The notes beneath the pieces were generated by a model. That model was not told the origin of the DNA, ran no database searches, and saw nothing but the letters and a program-made list of their open reading frames with translations. This document shows positions 36,726 to 46,332 of a stretch of 64,000 nucleotides of DNA, one piece after another. The first letter of the stretch is position 1. The number at the start of each line of letters is the position of its first letter. Both the position numbers and the translations under genes were made by a program. Where the stretch lies: the NCBI GenBank assembly GCA_946622415.1, contig CAMOPX010000007.1:1-64000 (forward strand), written 5' to 3'. Source of the stretch: an uncultured bacterium. GTDB taxonomy: Bacteria > Cyanobacteriota > Vampirovibrionia > Gastranaerophilales > Gastranaerophilaceae.

Positions 36726-37618
36726 TTTGATAAAATTGCTTTAAAAGCAAGCGGAATATATTTAATAAGGTCAGATGCCAATACACAATATTCGCTCATC
36801 GATTTAGAAGCAATTTCACCTGCAAGCCCATGAATGTAAACAGCAAGGCATGCAGCATGCTCCAGTTTTGCACCTTGAGCCGCAAATCCTGCAATCATGC
36901 CTGTTAATACGTCACCGCTTCCTGCTTTTGATAGAGCAGAATTGCCTGTATGATTAATAAATATTTTTCCGTCGGGAACGGAAATCACTGTATCATGTCC
37001 TTTTAATAACACTATACAATCAAATTCTCTGCTTGCTTCCCAAGCCCACTTTGCTCTGTTTTTTTGAATTTCTTCCACTTCAACGCCAAACAATCTCGAT
37101 AACTCCATAGGATGAGGAGTAATAATAGAATTAAGCGGGAAATCAAAACTTTTTGTAGTACTTATTGCATTTAATGCGTCCGCATCGATGATGATTGGAG
37201 AATAAGAATTTTTATTCTTCTTTAAAAAGCTGATAACTAAGTCACTCACACCGCCAATTTGATTCAAACCACAGCCGATTGATATGACATCATAATTTGC
37301 TATTGCATTTAAAAATTTAAAAGCGTCTTTTGGAATGGTTCCGTATTGGCTTTGCCCCAAATCCAAAAAAGTCACATCCGGCGTCAGAGAAGAAACCGTA
37401 TTAATAACATCCGAACAGCTTGCAAGCATACAGTATCCGGCACCGACTTTTAAAGATGAAATTGAACTTAAATATGCAGCACCCGTATATTGAGTTGAGC
37501 CTGCAATATTCAATATATGACCGTACGAACCTTTGTGAGAATTTTGTATTCTTTTCGGTAATAAATTTAATATAATATCTTTTGTTAATACTTGTATATC
37601 AGCCATTTGTTGTGCCAT
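36722..37618 (-). CDS. nnrD: ADP-dependent (S)-NAD(P)H-hydrate dehydratase
   Basis: A 298-residue YjeF C-terminal (ribokinase-like) protein that repairs hydrated NAD(P)H. Motifs are KGSYGHILNIAGSTQYTGAA, DADALN, TPHPMELSRLFG, and KAGSGDVLTGMIAGFAAQG, the anion hole with the catalytic Asp. The N-terminal epimerase domain (NnrE) found in E. coli-type fusions is absent. AAGGCGG precedes the ATG. It is the last gene of the lptC-nnrD run and meets nadC, another NAD gene, tail to tail. Confidence 0.92.
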   Translation of the reverse strand: MAQQMADIQVLTKDIILNLLPKRIQNSHKGSYGHILNIAGSTQYTGAAYLSSISSLKVGAGYCMLASCSDVINTVSSLTPDVTFLDLGQSQYGTIPKDAFKFLNAIANYDVISIGCGLNQIGGVSDLVISFLKKNKNSYSPIIIDADALNAISTTKSFDFPLNSIITPHPMELSRLFGVEVEEIQKNRAKWAWEASREFDCIVLLKGHDTVISVPDGKIFINHTGNSALSKAGSGDVLTGMIAGFAAQGAKLEHAACLAVYIHGLAGEIASKSMSEYCVLASDLIKYIPLAFKAILSN

Positions 37619-37632
37619 ATAATCCGCCTTAT

Positions 37633-38103
37633 CTAGTTTAATTCAATATTAAATTGCCTTAATGCCTCGTATGCAACTATTGCAACCGAGTTTGATAAAT
37701 TCAAACTTCTTGTTGTACTTTTCATTGGTATTGTTAAACAAGAAGTTTTATTTTTATTTAAAATATCTTCAGGGATTCCTCTTGTTTCCGGCCCGAAGAC
37801 CAGAAAATCACCTTGTTTAAACTTGTTGTCAGTATATTTATTTTTAGTTTTGGTCGTTAAATAATAAAAATTTGAATCAGAATATTCTTTTAATAAATAA
37901 TCTAAATTTTCCACCTGTTCGATTTCTAATTTATCCCAATAATCAAGTCCTGCACGTTTAAGATGTTTTTCCGTTAAATTAAACCCCAGTCTGCCTGCAA
38001 GATACAATTTTGCACCCAAACAGGCGCAAAGCCTAGCTATATTACCCGTATTTTGAGGTATTTCAGGTTCATATAAAACAATATTTAAAAAATCAGATTT
38101 CAA
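37633..38103 (-). CDS. trmL: tRNA (cytidine/uridine-34-2'-O)-methyltransferase TrmL
   Basis: A 156-residue SPOUT-class methyltransferase that acts on the wobble base of tRNA-Leu isoacceptors. It has NIVLYEPEIPQNTGNIARLC at the N-terminus, VFGPETRGIP and the trefoil-knot ending MKSTTRSLNLSNSVAIVAYE. It starts at TTG, with AAGGAA about 13 nt upstream. It lies within the pgsA-to-nnrD stretch. Confidence 0.94.
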   Translation of the reverse strand: MKSDFLNIVLYEPEIPQNTGNIARLCACLGAKLYLAGRLGFNLTEKHLKRAGLDYWDKLEIEQVENLDYLLKEYSDSNFYYLTTKTKNKYTDNKFKQGDFLVFGPETRGIPEDILNKNKTSCLTIPMKSTTRSLNLSNSVAIVAYEALRQFNIELN

Positions 38104-38119
38104 TTTGTATTTTTATTCC

Positions 38120-38719
38120 TTATTCAAAAAATCTTTTTGATTCTACAACAACAGGCAGACCTCTTAATACACAAAATGCAACTGAAATAATTGCACAGAT
38201 TTCACCCACGGAAAGTATTATATCTTGGTTTGCATAGGTGCATGGCATGTGACCTGCTATTAAAAAGAAAAATGCTACAGCTTTGCATACAGCATAAGTA
38301 AATCTGCAAAAATTTGATGCGACAATGAATTTAGCAATTTTTCCTTGCATCATAGTAGTTTTTCCAAATGCAGTATATCCTTTTTCAAAAGCTAAAGTTC
38401 GTAAAGAATCAGTTATTATCCCGCGAGAAACAACAATAAGAGGTATTGCAACATTTACCCAACCGAGAGAACAAAACGTAATCCAAAATACATTTTCAAC
38501 AATTCTATCACCCATAATATCCAAAAGCGCACCCAATTTTGTTGAAATATTAAATTTTCTTGCAACATAGCCGTCGAGTCCGTCGAACCACATTAAAATA
38601 GCTGTTAAAACAAGTGCTGCAATATAAGAATAACAACAATCCGTACAACATATTAAAGCGGTAACTATAAACACAAAAAATATTCTTGTTAAAGTAATTA
38701 TGTTTGCAAGATTTTTCAT
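38120..38719 (-). CDS. CDP-alcohol phosphatidyltransferase (PgsA-like)
   Basis: A 199-residue membrane enzyme. The CDP-alcohol motif D-x2-D-G-x2-A-R-x8-G-x3-D-x3-D is complete, from DGLDGYVAR to GALLDIMGD (about residues 45-70). It most likely makes phosphatidylglycerolphosphate from CDP-diacylglycerol, the entry to PG, which Lgt also consumes. Other CDP-alcohol substrates cannot be excluded. It overlaps lpxB by 4 bp, linking phospholipid and lipid A synthesis. Confidence 0.85.
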   Translation of the reverse strand: MKNLANIITLTRIFFVFIVTALICCTDCCYSYIAALVLTAILMWFDGLDGYVARKFNISTKLGALLDIMGDRIVENVFWITFCSLGWVNVAIPLIVVSRGIITDSLRTLAFEKGYTAFGKTTMMQGKIAKFIVASNFCRFTYAVCKAVAFFFLIAGHMPCTYANQDIILSVGEICAIISVAFCVLRGLPVVVESKRFFE

Positions 38720-39840
38720 TTTTTCTCCTCATCTAAATCGTTTTTAATAATCAATGCAACATGATATGCGCATAAACCTTTATTTAAAAGTTCTTTTGTT
38801 TCTCTGCAGCCTTTTATAATATAATCTCTTTTATCTTTATTATCCAAGATATTGTTAACTGTGTTTGCAATTTTGTTCGGATTTGCGTCAAACATTAAAA
38901 ATTCATCGACGTAATCTTTCCCTGTGATTATATTAACAAGACACGCTTTTTTAATATTTCTTACCAATAAATAAACAAGATAGAAGAACAAAGGCCCCCT
39001 GTATGCAATTATCATTGGTGTTTCATATATTGAAGCTTCAAGCGCAACTGTACCCGAAGCTAATATCAAAAAATCACTGTATGCAAGAAGCTGATGATTT
39101 TCATTTTTAATGGTTTTATATGGTACTTTGAATGCGTTATCAGATAAGCTGTTTGCATGTGAAAAAACAAACTGCACATCGTTTCTTGTTTTTTCAATGA
39201 GTTTAACAGTCTTTAAAAATATATTTAACAAAAATTTTATTTCAAACATTCTTGAGCCCGGGAAAACACTGATTAATTTTTTATTTTTATCAAGATTATG
39301 TTTTTCAAAAAATTCATCTCTATTGTTACATTCCGGTAATTCGGATACTATCGGGTGACCGACATATTCAACATTAATACCTTCTTTTGAATAAAATTCT
39401 TTTTCAAAGGGAAATATAGTTAATACTTTATCAATATTTTTCTTAATGGTTTTGATTCTATATTTTCTTGAAGCCCAAATTTGAGGCGGAATAAAATAGT
39501 AGGTCTTTATTCCGGCTTTTTTAAGGTGTTTTGAAATTTGAAGATTAAATGCACCATAATCCACAAGCAAAACTAAATCGGGTTTAAATTCGTTTTTTAA
39601 ATAATTTATAATTTTTTTACCGATTGCAATATGTTCGATAACGGTTTTTGGAGTAAGACCCATTTTGCCCATTTTACTATGGTTAACAAGAAGTTTTACT
39701 CCTTCTCGTTCAAGATTTGATTCTCCGACACCCTCAATTATAATGTCGTTATTATATAGTTTTTTTAATTCTCTAACTACCTTAGAGGCGTGATTATCTC
39801 CCGAAAATTCCCCTGTTATGATAAATATTTTTTTAGTCAT
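38716..39840 (-). CDS. lpxB: lipid-A-disaccharide synthase
   Basis: A 374-residue GT19 enzyme that joins UDP-2,3-diacylglucosamine and lipid X into the lipid A disaccharide at the inner membrane. It has the N-terminal IITGEFSGDNHAS, MGLTPKTVIEHI, PPQIWASR, SVFPGSRMFEIK and LASGTVALEASIYETPMII, all LpxB hallmarks. It follows lpxI by 1 nt and overlaps pgsA by 4 nt. It is direct evidence for a lipid A outer membrane. Confidence 0.96.
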   Translation of the reverse strand: MTKKIFIITGEFSGDNHASKVVRELKKLYNNDIIIEGVGESNLEREGVKLLVNHSKMGKMGLTPKTVIEHIAIGKKIINYLKNEFKPDLVLLVDYGAFNLQISKHLKKAGIKTYYFIPPQIWASRKYRIKTIKKNIDKVLTIFPFEKEFYSKEGINVEYVGHPIVSELPECNNRDEFFEKHNLDKNKKLISVFPGSRMFEIKFLLNIFLKTVKLIEKTRNDVQFVFSHANSLSDNAFKVPYKTIKNENHQLLAYSDFLILASGTVALEASIYETPMIIAYRGPLFFYLVYLLVRNIKKACLVNIITGKDYVDEFLMFDANPNKIANTVNNILDNKDKRDYIIKGCRETKELLNKGLCAYHVALIIKNDLDEEKK

Positions 39841-39841
39841 T

Positions 39842-40666
39842 TTAAAGTGCCACTATAATCATTTTGTGTTTATTTGCATACTTAATCATTTTTTCTCTGT
39901 CGGCAATAATTGTTTCTCCGCTTTCAAGAGCTAATACATTAGCTCCATATTTTTTCATGGTTTTAATTGTTCTTAAACCGACTGCAGGAATATCAAATCT
40001 TTTATCTTGTGCAGGTTTTGAAACTTTAACTACTGTAGCATTTTTTCTTCTTGCCAGCTTGCAGCCTCGTTTAATACATTTATCAGTGCCTTCAATTGCT
40101 TCTATTGCCATTATCATTCTGTCTTTCATTACAACAGATTGACCGATATCAAGCCCGCCCATTTGCTTTGCAATTTTAAAGCCGTATTCTATATTGGCAT
40201 TTTGAGCCTCATTAGGAGCAAGTTTTGTCAGAACTCCTTTTTGTATCATTAAATTTTTGATAAAAATAGTCTGATCTAAAATTGTTATTCCTATGCTTTC
40301 CATTTCTTCTATTATTCTGAGCATTATTGCATCATCATTTAATTTTTTCATGGTTTTTAAAACTTGAATTGCCGTTTTTTCAAGCCTTGGGCGTTTAACA
40401 AGCATAGTTTTTGAAACCTTGCCCAAAAATGTCAGTTGTTTGATTTTTTCATCAATTAAAAATTTCTTAATTGAATCAACTTGCCCCGGGCCAAAAGAAA
40501 CAACTTTATCGGCATATTTTTTTAATTCCTTTACGTTATCTGATGATAAAGAAATACATACAACTTCAAATCCGTTTGATTTTGCGCTTTTAACCATTTC
40601 TACGGGCAAATGACCATCGCCCGCAACAAGACACTGTTTATGTTCTAATACAATATTCTCGTCCAT
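39842..40666 (-). CDS. lpxI: UDP-2,3-diacylglucosamine pyrophosphatase LpxI
   Basis: A 274-residue protein of the DUF1009/LpxI family, which hydrolyses UDP-2,3-diacylglucosamine to lipid X in place of LpxH. It has the N-terminal AGDGHLPVEMVKSAKSNG and FLGKVSKTMLVKR; GLDIGQSVVMKD, IEAIEGTD and the C-terminal FDIPAVGLRTI and ALESGETII complete the set. It sits between lptA and lpxB, so the pathway step is confirmed by context. Confidence 0.94.
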   Translation of the reverse strand: MDENIVLEHKQCLVAGDGHLPVEMVKSAKSNGFEVVCISLSSDNVKELKKYADKVVSFGPGQVDSIKKFLIDEKIKQLTFLGKVSKTMLVKRPRLEKTAIQVLKTMKKLNDDAIMLRIIEEMESIGITILDQTIFIKNLMIQKGVLTKLAPNEAQNANIEYGFKIAKQMGGLDIGQSVVMKDRMIMAIEAIEGTDKCIKRGCKLARRKNATVVKVSKPAQDKRFDIPAVGLRTIKTMKKYGANVLALESGETIIADREKMIKYANKHKMIIVAL

Positions 40667-41650
40667 TTACAGTTTGAACTCCATTTCATCATTGAATTTA
40701 TTTTTTGAACCTTGTTCTATATTTGATTTAACTTTTCCTTCGGCTTGGAATGTTTTTGGTTCCATAGTCATTGTTATTCTATCGGCTTCGACAGAATTAA
40801 CACCTTTTTCAACAATTTTTGATCTGCCCATAAATATTATTTTCTGGGGTTTGTTATTTTTTGGATTTATATGCATAACAGCCTTAGGACCGTCCGCAAT
40901 ATAATCAGCATAGCTTATATGAACCGCGCCTGCTGCCATCATGGTATTATCGCCTTGGTTGTATTGTTGAGTTCTTGCATTAATTATTACTCTGTCGCCA
41001 TTTTCAAAAGTAACGTCCGAAATCGTGTTGCCCGAAACAATAATATCTCGCCTTAATTTTGAATATTGAATATTATCACCTTTAATTATGCTTTTATTTT
41101 GTTTGATTGTAGCATGAGAAGATAATTTTAAATTCTTAACATCACCGTTTTTATCCAAAAGCGCATATGCTTTATCAGAGGTTGCAGTCATATCTTCATA
41201 ATTAATAACAACATTTCCTGTAGCTGTCATTAAATTTGTATTTGTATCGTATTCCTGTTCATCAGCCGTTATAATAATAAGCGGTTTTTTATCCTGAAGA
41301 ACATTTGTTTGTGCATTTCCTTGTGCCGTTATAACTTTATTTATTAAAGAAACTTTAATAATATCCGCTTTTACTTCATGCTTTTTATTATTTTTAATTT
41401 GGTGTGCATAAGGTTTATCCAGAAAAGTTGCTAAAGAAGGTTTTTTTGTTTTAGGTTCAAGCTCCAAATCAGCTTTTGGCGATTCTACAACAACATCACC
41501 GACTTGCACCTTGACGTCACCCGTAAAGTAACCTTTATTTTTATCCATTTGGATTTCTTGCTTTTGAGATTCTATTTGTATGGCAAAAACACTGCCAAAC
41601 AACATCATAACTCCCAATACAAAATATTTTTTCAAATTTCTCTTCATCAT
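40667..41650 (-). CDS. LptA/OstA-type LPS transport protein
   Basis: A 327-residue periplasmic protein with a signal peptide (KYFVLGVMMLFGSVFA). Repeated beta-jellyroll OstA units follow (QMDKNKGYFTGDVKVQ, VITAQGNAQTNV, NLMTATGNVVINYED, RDIIVSGNTISDV, NTMMAAGAVHISY, FQAEGKVKSN). It is about twice the length of E. coli LptA, so it may hold more jellyroll repeats in the periplasmic LPS bridge. It lies 21 bp after lptC. The LptB/F/G/D genes are not in the window. Confidence 0.85.
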   Translation of the reverse strand: MMKRNLKKYFVLGVMMLFGSVFAIQIESQKQEIQMDKNKGYFTGDVKVQVGDVVVESPKADLELEPKTKKPSLATFLDKPYAHQIKNNKKHEVKADIIKVSLINKVITAQGNAQTNVLQDKKPLIIITADEQEYDTNTNLMTATGNVVINYEDMTATSDKAYALLDKNGDVKNLKLSSHATIKQNKSIIKGDNIQYSKLRRDIIVSGNTISDVTFENGDRVIINARTQQYNQGDNTMMAAGAVHISYADYIADGPKAVMHINPKNNKPQKIIFMGRSKIVEKGVNSVEADRITMTMEPKTFQAEGKVKSNIEQGSKNKFNDEMEFKL

Positions 41651-41671
41651 AATACCTAATCTAGCACAAAA

Positions 41672-42262
41672 TTATAAGGTTGTGTATTTTTTCTTTTGCT
41701 CATCATCTCCGAATATTTCGGTTTTTGTTTTGCCTATAACCTTAAAAACGGTCAAATCAGGGTTAAACACAGCCTTATTTGCTTTTGTAACAATTTTTCC
41801 TTCCTGAATAAATTGAATATTTCCATAAGCCAATATGTCTTTATCTTGACCTTGCCATACAACTTTATCCGCATACAATTGCGAACCGTCACGAGCAACG
41901 AAAAGGTTTTCTCCGTCTAAAATAACTTTCTTGGATTTTTCATCATAGTTGCCTTTTTGAGATTTAAAGCTTATAACAACTTCTTCGTTTTTATCATAAA
42001 AATTGCCTATGACATCATTTAGTTGTATCGCATTATGCTCCGAATTGTATTCGCCGGTTTTTGCGTAAAATTCCCAGTATTTAATCTCGTTTTGAGTTTC
42101 CGTAACAATTATATTTTTTACTATTGCATGCTGGTTTTTCATGCTGTTGTCGGAATTATTTTTTCTGACGGTTTTTGTGATAAACCAAGACCACAAAAGT
42201 CCCCATCCCAACACCAATATAAATACCGAAAAAACTATTTTTAAAGCTAATTTTTTATTCAT
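41672..42262 (-). CDS. lptC: LptC-family LPS export protein
   Basis: A 196-residue protein with one N-terminal membrane helix (LALKIVFSVFILVLGWGLLWSWF) and a periplasmic beta-jellyroll. It has a YWEFYAKTGEYNSEHNAIQLNDV stretch, the LptC xWxxxAxxaey signature, and a C-terminal FKVIGKTKTEIF. It is the first gene of lptC-lptA-lpxI-lpxB-pgsA-trmL-nnrD. The ATG lies 6 nt after a TATCAT box. Confidence 0.88.
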   Translation of the reverse strand: MNKKLALKIVFSVFILVLGWGLLWSWFITKTVRKNNSDNSMKNQHAIVKNIIVTETQNEIKYWEFYAKTGEYNSEHNAIQLNDVIGNFYDKNEEVVISFKSQKGNYDEKSKKVILDGENLFVARDGSQLYADKVVWQGQDKDILAYGNIQFIQEGKIVTKANKAVFNPDLTVFKVIGKTKTEIFGDDEQKKKYTTL

Positions 42263-42268
42263 AGACCT

Positions 42269-42292
42269 ATGATATCACAAATCAAGATTTGT
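42269..42292 (-). promoter_or_regulatory. lptC operon promoter region with palindrome
   Basis: On the minus strand TATCAT (42269-42274) ends 6 nt before the lptC ATG. Just upstream is the perfect inverted repeat ACAAATC-TT-GATTTGT (42277-42292), placed where a repressor would block polymerase. The -35 is poor. Regulation is inferred. Confidence 0.45.
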
Positions 42293-42320
42293 ATAATATT
42301 TAGATTAAATTTTATAAACT

Positions 42321-43454
42321 TTAATTTAAAATATGTTTTTTGATTACTTTTGACACATAAGTAAAATCATCTTTTATTCCGATATTTTTAGCGGTATTAT
42401 TTTTTGAATACATTAAATAAGGAACCATTTCTCTGGTGTGATCCGTGCCTTTATATGTGGGATCACAACCATGGTCAGCCGTAATTATTAATATATCATC
42501 ATCTGTCATACTATTAATAAATAAAGGAATATAAGAATCGATTTCCTCAATTGCTTTTTTATAGCCCAAGGCATCGCGTCTATGACCGTACAACATATCC
42601 GTATCAACCAAATTTGTAAATATAAAATCAGCATCACTTGTTTTTATGGAATCAAGTGTCTTTTTTAATCCATCGGTATTGCCTTTTGTTAATATTTTTT
42701 CTTTTACACCCGAGCCAACAAAAATATCGTAGATTTTGCCTATTCCAAGAACCTTTTTATTATTTTTATCCAAGATATTCAACAATGTATCTTCGGGGGG
42801 TTCAACAGAATAATCATGCCTTAACCCGCCTATACGGACGGGTTTGTTTTCTTCGATATGATAGGGTCGTGCAATAACTCTTGAAACACCGCAATTATAT
42901 TCATTTAAGATTTCTCTGGCTATTTTAGACCACTCGTATAATGTTTCAACGGGGATTATATCTATATCAAGCGCAATTTGAAATACGCTATCTGCAGATG
43001 TATATATAATTGGGAATTTTGTTTTTTGATGTTCTTCATTTAATTCTTCTATTATTTTTGTGCCCGATGCAGGATAATTGCCCAAGATTCCTTTACATCC
43101 TGTTCTTTTAATAAATTCATTAATTATTTTTTCATCGAATTTTTTATAGGTTCTAAAGGGGTTTTTTAACACCAAACCCATAAGCTCCCAATGGCCTGTT
43201 GTAGTATCTTTTCCTTTAGATTTCATTTTTAAGATTCCATAATCAGCCAAAGGGGAATCAACTCGTGTTACCCCTTTAATATCAACGATATTACCAAGTC
43301 CGAGTTTTTCTAAATTAGGAACACACAATCCTCCTGTTGCATTAGCAAGATTAACAATGGTATTACAGGATAAATCATCACCGTATTCTTCAGCATCTTC
43401 TATAGCGCCGCAACCCATAGAATCAATTACAATCATTATGGCCCTTTTTTTCAT
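42321..43454 (-). CDS. deoB: phosphopentomutase
   Basis: A 377-residue, Mn-dependent alkaline-phosphatase-superfamily enzyme that interconverts (deoxy)ribose 1- and 5-phosphates in nucleoside salvage. It has IDSMGCGAIEDAEEYGDD, TTGHWELMG and ITADHGCDPTYKGTDHTRE, the family metal-binding motifs. GGAG precedes the ATG. It lies 32 nt downstream of the decarboxylase gene and may share its mRNA. The MTA/purine nucleoside phosphorylase-like gene at 56584 would supply pentose 1-phosphates. Confidence 0.95.
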   Translation of the reverse strand: MKKRAIMIVIDSMGCGAIEDAEEYGDDLSCNTIVNLANATGGLCVPNLEKLGLGNIVDIKGVTRVDSPLADYGILKMKSKGKDTTTGHWELMGLVLKNPFRTYKKFDEKIINEFIKRTGCKGILGNYPASGTKIIEELNEEHQKTKFPIIYTSADSVFQIALDIDIIPVETLYEWSKIAREILNEYNCGVSRVIARPYHIEENKPVRIGGLRHDYSVEPPEDTLLNILDKNNKKVLGIGKIYDIFVGSGVKEKILTKGNTDGLKKTLDSIKTSDADFIFTNLVDTDMLYGHRRDALGYKKAIEEIDSYIPLFINSMTDDDILIITADHGCDPTYKGTDHTREMVPYLMYSKNNTAKNIGIKDDFTYVSKVIKKHILN

Positions 43455-43486
43455 TTTAAAATCTCCAATAAAAATATAAGATTATT

Positions 43487-44806
43487 TTAAATCACATTAA
43501 TCGTCTTGTCTAAATATTTTAAATGCCATTTTTGAATTGCTTCTCCGGGATATAAAATACCGATTCCGGGAGGGTAAGGAATAATCATATCTGCCGATAT
43601 ATCAAGCAGAGAATCTTCACTGTTTTTGATATGATGTTTCATACTGAATGCTTGCCATGGTTTTAATTTTGTATTCGGATGAGGTTGAAATTCAGCTTTT
43701 TCATATTCAAAATTATTTTCACAGGGCACTTCAATGAGTGCATTTTTTAGTTTATTTAATTTAGCATTTTGAGTACCTATCCCTGTCAAATAAAGACAAC
43801 AGATTGAATTATTCATTTCGTCTTCTATTTTATATTTATCAAACAAAATTTCAGATAATTTGTTCCCTGAAACTCCTTTTTTTCTTAACAATAATTTCAT
43901 AGAGTCGTGATTTTCTTCATAAAATTCAACACCTTTGTCTTTTAATGCGGATTTAAAATTATTTATATCGGATAAAAGTGAATCTATCTGTTTTTTGCCC
44001 TTTTTTGAATCCAAAAATCTGATACACTGTTCAATATTCTTTAATAAAGGGTATGAAGGCGACGTTGTATGAAAAAGATTAAGAGAAGATTGAAAATCTG
44101 AATTTTGGTATCTGAAAATATTTTTATTTATATGCAAGAGTGCCGTTTGATTTAGGGCACCTGCCGATTTATGAAGCGAATTAATAGAAATATCAGCACC
44201 TTGTTCTATTGCAGTCTTTGGAAGTTTATCCGAAAAATTGTACAAAGCGCCATGGGCTTCATCTACAACCAAAACCGTGTTATTTTGTCTGCAGATATTT
44301 GCTATTTCATTAATATCTGAATTAATACCTTCATATGTCGGGCTGGTCATAATAAATGCTTTATAATCGTTTAATTTTAAAGTTGAATCAAGTTTTTTTG
44401 TATCAATATGTGTATAAATTCCCCAATCTTCATCAACTTCAGGCATAAACCAATCAACATCCGCACAGGATAAAACCAATGCGCTAAATACGGATTTATG
44501 ACAGTTTCTTGCAACAAGAACTTTATTATCAGGATTAACTATGGTTTTTATTGCAGCAAGAATAGCAGTTGTTGCACCTTGCGTAACAAAAAAAGTTTGT
44601 CCTGTGCCAAAAACGCCTGATACATAGGCTTGCGCCTTTAAAATATAACTTTCAGGATGAGATAAATTATCATAACCCTCGAGTTCCGACACATCATCTC
44701 TATAAAAATTTTTATATTCTTTTGAATAAACAGGGTTCTGATTATGCGATGGTGTTGTAAATATAGTTCTTTTAGGTTTGTTATTTAAAAGTTTAATTAT
44801 ACTCAT
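43487..44806 (-). CDS. Orn/Lys/Arg decarboxylase-family PLP enzyme
   Basis: A 439-residue fold-type I PLP enzyme of the Gram-positive-type arginine/lysine decarboxylase group. It has TPSHNQNP near the start and FVTQGATTAILAA; VDEAHGALYN carries Asp182 and His185, and the Schiff-base lysine is Lys213 in SLHKSAGALNQ. The C-terminal domain has IIPYPPGIGILYPGE. It likely makes agmatine or cadaverine for polyamines; substrate choice cannot be read from sequence. The N-terminal wing domain of inducible enterobacterial enzymes is absent, which fits a biosynthetic form. GAGG precedes the ATG. Confidence 0.88.
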   Translation of the reverse strand: MSIIKLLNNKPKRTIFTTPSHNQNPVYSKEYKNFYRDDVSELEGYDNLSHPESYILKAQAYVSGVFGTGQTFFVTQGATTAILAAIKTIVNPDNKVLVARNCHKSVFSALVLSCADVDWFMPEVDEDWGIYTHIDTKKLDSTLKLNDYKAFIMTSPTYEGINSDINEIANICRQNNTVLVVDEAHGALYNFSDKLPKTAIEQGADISINSLHKSAGALNQTALLHINKNIFRYQNSDFQSSLNLFHTTSPSYPLLKNIEQCIRFLDSKKGKKQIDSLLSDINNFKSALKDKGVEFYEENHDSMKLLLRKKGVSGNKLSEILFDKYKIEDEMNNSICCLYLTGIGTQNAKLNKLKNALIEVPCENNFEYEKAEFQPHPNTKLKPWQAFSMKHHIKNSEDSLLDISADMIIPYPPGIGILYPGEAIQKWHLKYLDKTINVI

Positions 44807-44926
44807 TTGCTTATCCTCAACTTTGATTCTAAAATAAAAATATTTTAATAAATTAAATGTTTATATGATTTTTGTAATAAAAATACACAATAAATCCAAA
44901 CAAAATAGATTTAGACATGCTTTCGT

Positions 44927-44996
44927 TATAATATGTTAAATGTACCGGGTCGGAATTAAAAACCTTACCGGTAAAGATATAAATTAAGGAGAAAAA
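44927..44996 (+). promoter_or_regulatory. metK leader: -10 box, short uORF and palindrome
   Basis: A perfect TATAAT (44927-44932) lies 7 nt before an ATG at 44940 that opens a 15-codon ORF (MYRVGIKNLTGKDIN, stop 44985-44987). Inside it are TACCGG (44943-44948), matched by CCGGTA (44968-44973), and the palindrome TTACCGGTAA (44965-44974). The uORF stop abuts the metK AAGGAG. The leader could be a coupled peptide or a structured regulator. It does not match a SAM riboswitch class that I can recognise. Confidence 0.4.
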
Positions 44997-46262
44997 ATGG
45001 CACTAAAGAATTTTTTATTTACATCCGAATCAGTTACTGAAGGTCACCCTGATAAGGTATGTGATCAAATATCAGATGCAATTTTGGATGAATTTTTGAC
45101 AAAAGACCCTAAATCAAGAGTCGCTGCAGAAACAACAGTTACTACAGGTATGGCACTTGTTTGCGGGGAAATTACATCAAATTGCTATGTTGATATACCG
45201 TCTGTTGTCAGAAACACAATAAAATTAATCGGATATAACGGAGAAGAAGGCGGTGGCTTTGATTATAAAACTTGCGCAGTTTTAACTTCAATAGATGAAC
45301 AATCAACAGATATAGCATCAGGAGTTAATAAAGCGATTGAAGCAAGAAGTAATAACGCAGAAATTTCTACAGATGAAACACTTGATATTGGTGCGGGCGA
45401 CCAAGGTATTATGTTTGGTTATGCCTGCAACGAAACCAAAGAACTTATGCCTTTGCCTATTTCTTTAGCACACAAACTGGCATACAGGTTAGCTCAAGTA
45501 AGAAAAGAAAGACTTGTGGATTATTTAAGACCTGACGGCAAAAGCCAAGTAACAGTAGAATATGTTGACGGAAAACCCAAAAGAATAGATACAATAGTAA
45601 TTTCCACTCAACATGACCCCGTTATTAATGGAAATTCCGACAATACCAGAATTCAGGAAATCATAGAAAAAGATGTAATTAATCTTGTAATCAAGCCTGT
45701 TTTTGAAGAATTTGAAATCAAGCCTGATGAATCAACAAAATATTTAATCAATCCTTCGGGAAGATTTGTAATAGGCGGGCCGCAAGGTGATGCAGGTTTA
45801 ACGGGCAGAAAGATTATCGTTGATACCTATGGCGGATACGCTCGACATGGCGGCGGTGCATTTTCAGGCAAAGATCCGACAAAAGTAGACCGTTCAGCTG
45901 CTTATGCTGCAAGATGGGTTGCAAAAAACATAGTCAAGGCAGGATTAGCCGAAAAATGTGAAATCGAACTTGCATATGCAATCGGAAAATCTCAACCTGT
46001 ATCTATTTTGGTTGATACATTTGATACAGGTAAAATCTCTGATGAACAATTATCAAAAATTGTATCCGAAACATTCGATTTAAGACCTGCGGCGATTATA
46101 AAACAATTTGATTTGAGAAATCTTCCCTCAAAAAATGACGGAAAATTTTATCAAAAACTGGCAGCCTACGGACATGTCGGAAGAGAAGATTTTTATGTAC
46201 CTTGGGAAGATACATCATGTGCCAACGAATTAGCCAAAAAGGCTGAAAACTATATAGGATAA
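44997..46262 (+). CDS. metK: S-adenosylmethionine synthetase
   Basis: A 421-residue enzyme that makes SAM from methionine and ATP. It has [17 protein letters not shown], with metal and K+ ligands, then [12 protein letters not shown], with the ATP-binding hexapeptide, and [20 protein letters not shown] followed by the [10 protein letters not shown]-loop-like motif. AAGGAG precedes the ATG. It is monocistronic with a strong terminator. Confidence 0.98.
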   Translation: MALKNFLFTSESVTEGHPDKVCDQISDAILDEFLTKDPKSRVAAETTVTTGMALVCGEITSNCYVDIPSVVRNTIKLIGYNGEEGGGFDYKTCAVLTSIDEQSTDIASGVNKAIEARSNNAEISTDETLDIGAGDQGIMFGYACNETKELMPLPISLAHKLAYRLAQVRKERLVDYLRPDGKSQVTVEYVDGKPKRIDTIVISTQHDPVINGNSDNTRIQEIIEKDVINLVIKPVFEEFEIKPDESTKYLINPSGRFVIGGPQGDAGLTGRKIIVDTYGGYARHGGGAFSGKDPTKVDRSAAYAARWVAKNIVKAGLAEKCEIELAYAIGKSQPVSILVDTFDTGKISDEQLSKIVSETFDLRPAAIIKQFDLRNLPSKNDGKFYQKLAAYGHVGREDFYVPWEDTSCANELAKKAENYIG

Positions 46263-46274
46263 AGAATTTAACTC

Positions 46275-46305
46275 GGGTGCAAAAAAATTTCTGCACCCGT
46301 TTTTA
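46275..46305 (+). terminator. terminator after metK
   Basis: CGGGTGCA (46275-46282) pairs with TGCACCCG (46293-46300), then TTTTT. Confidence 0.92.
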
Positions 46306-46332
46306 AATATTAGTGAGTTAATTTGAGGGAAA

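Noticed and set aside
44870-44996. Known SAM riboswitch upstream of metK
   Set aside because: No SAM-I core or other class consensus could be matched by eye; only a short ORF and palindrome are visible, so no riboswitch is called.
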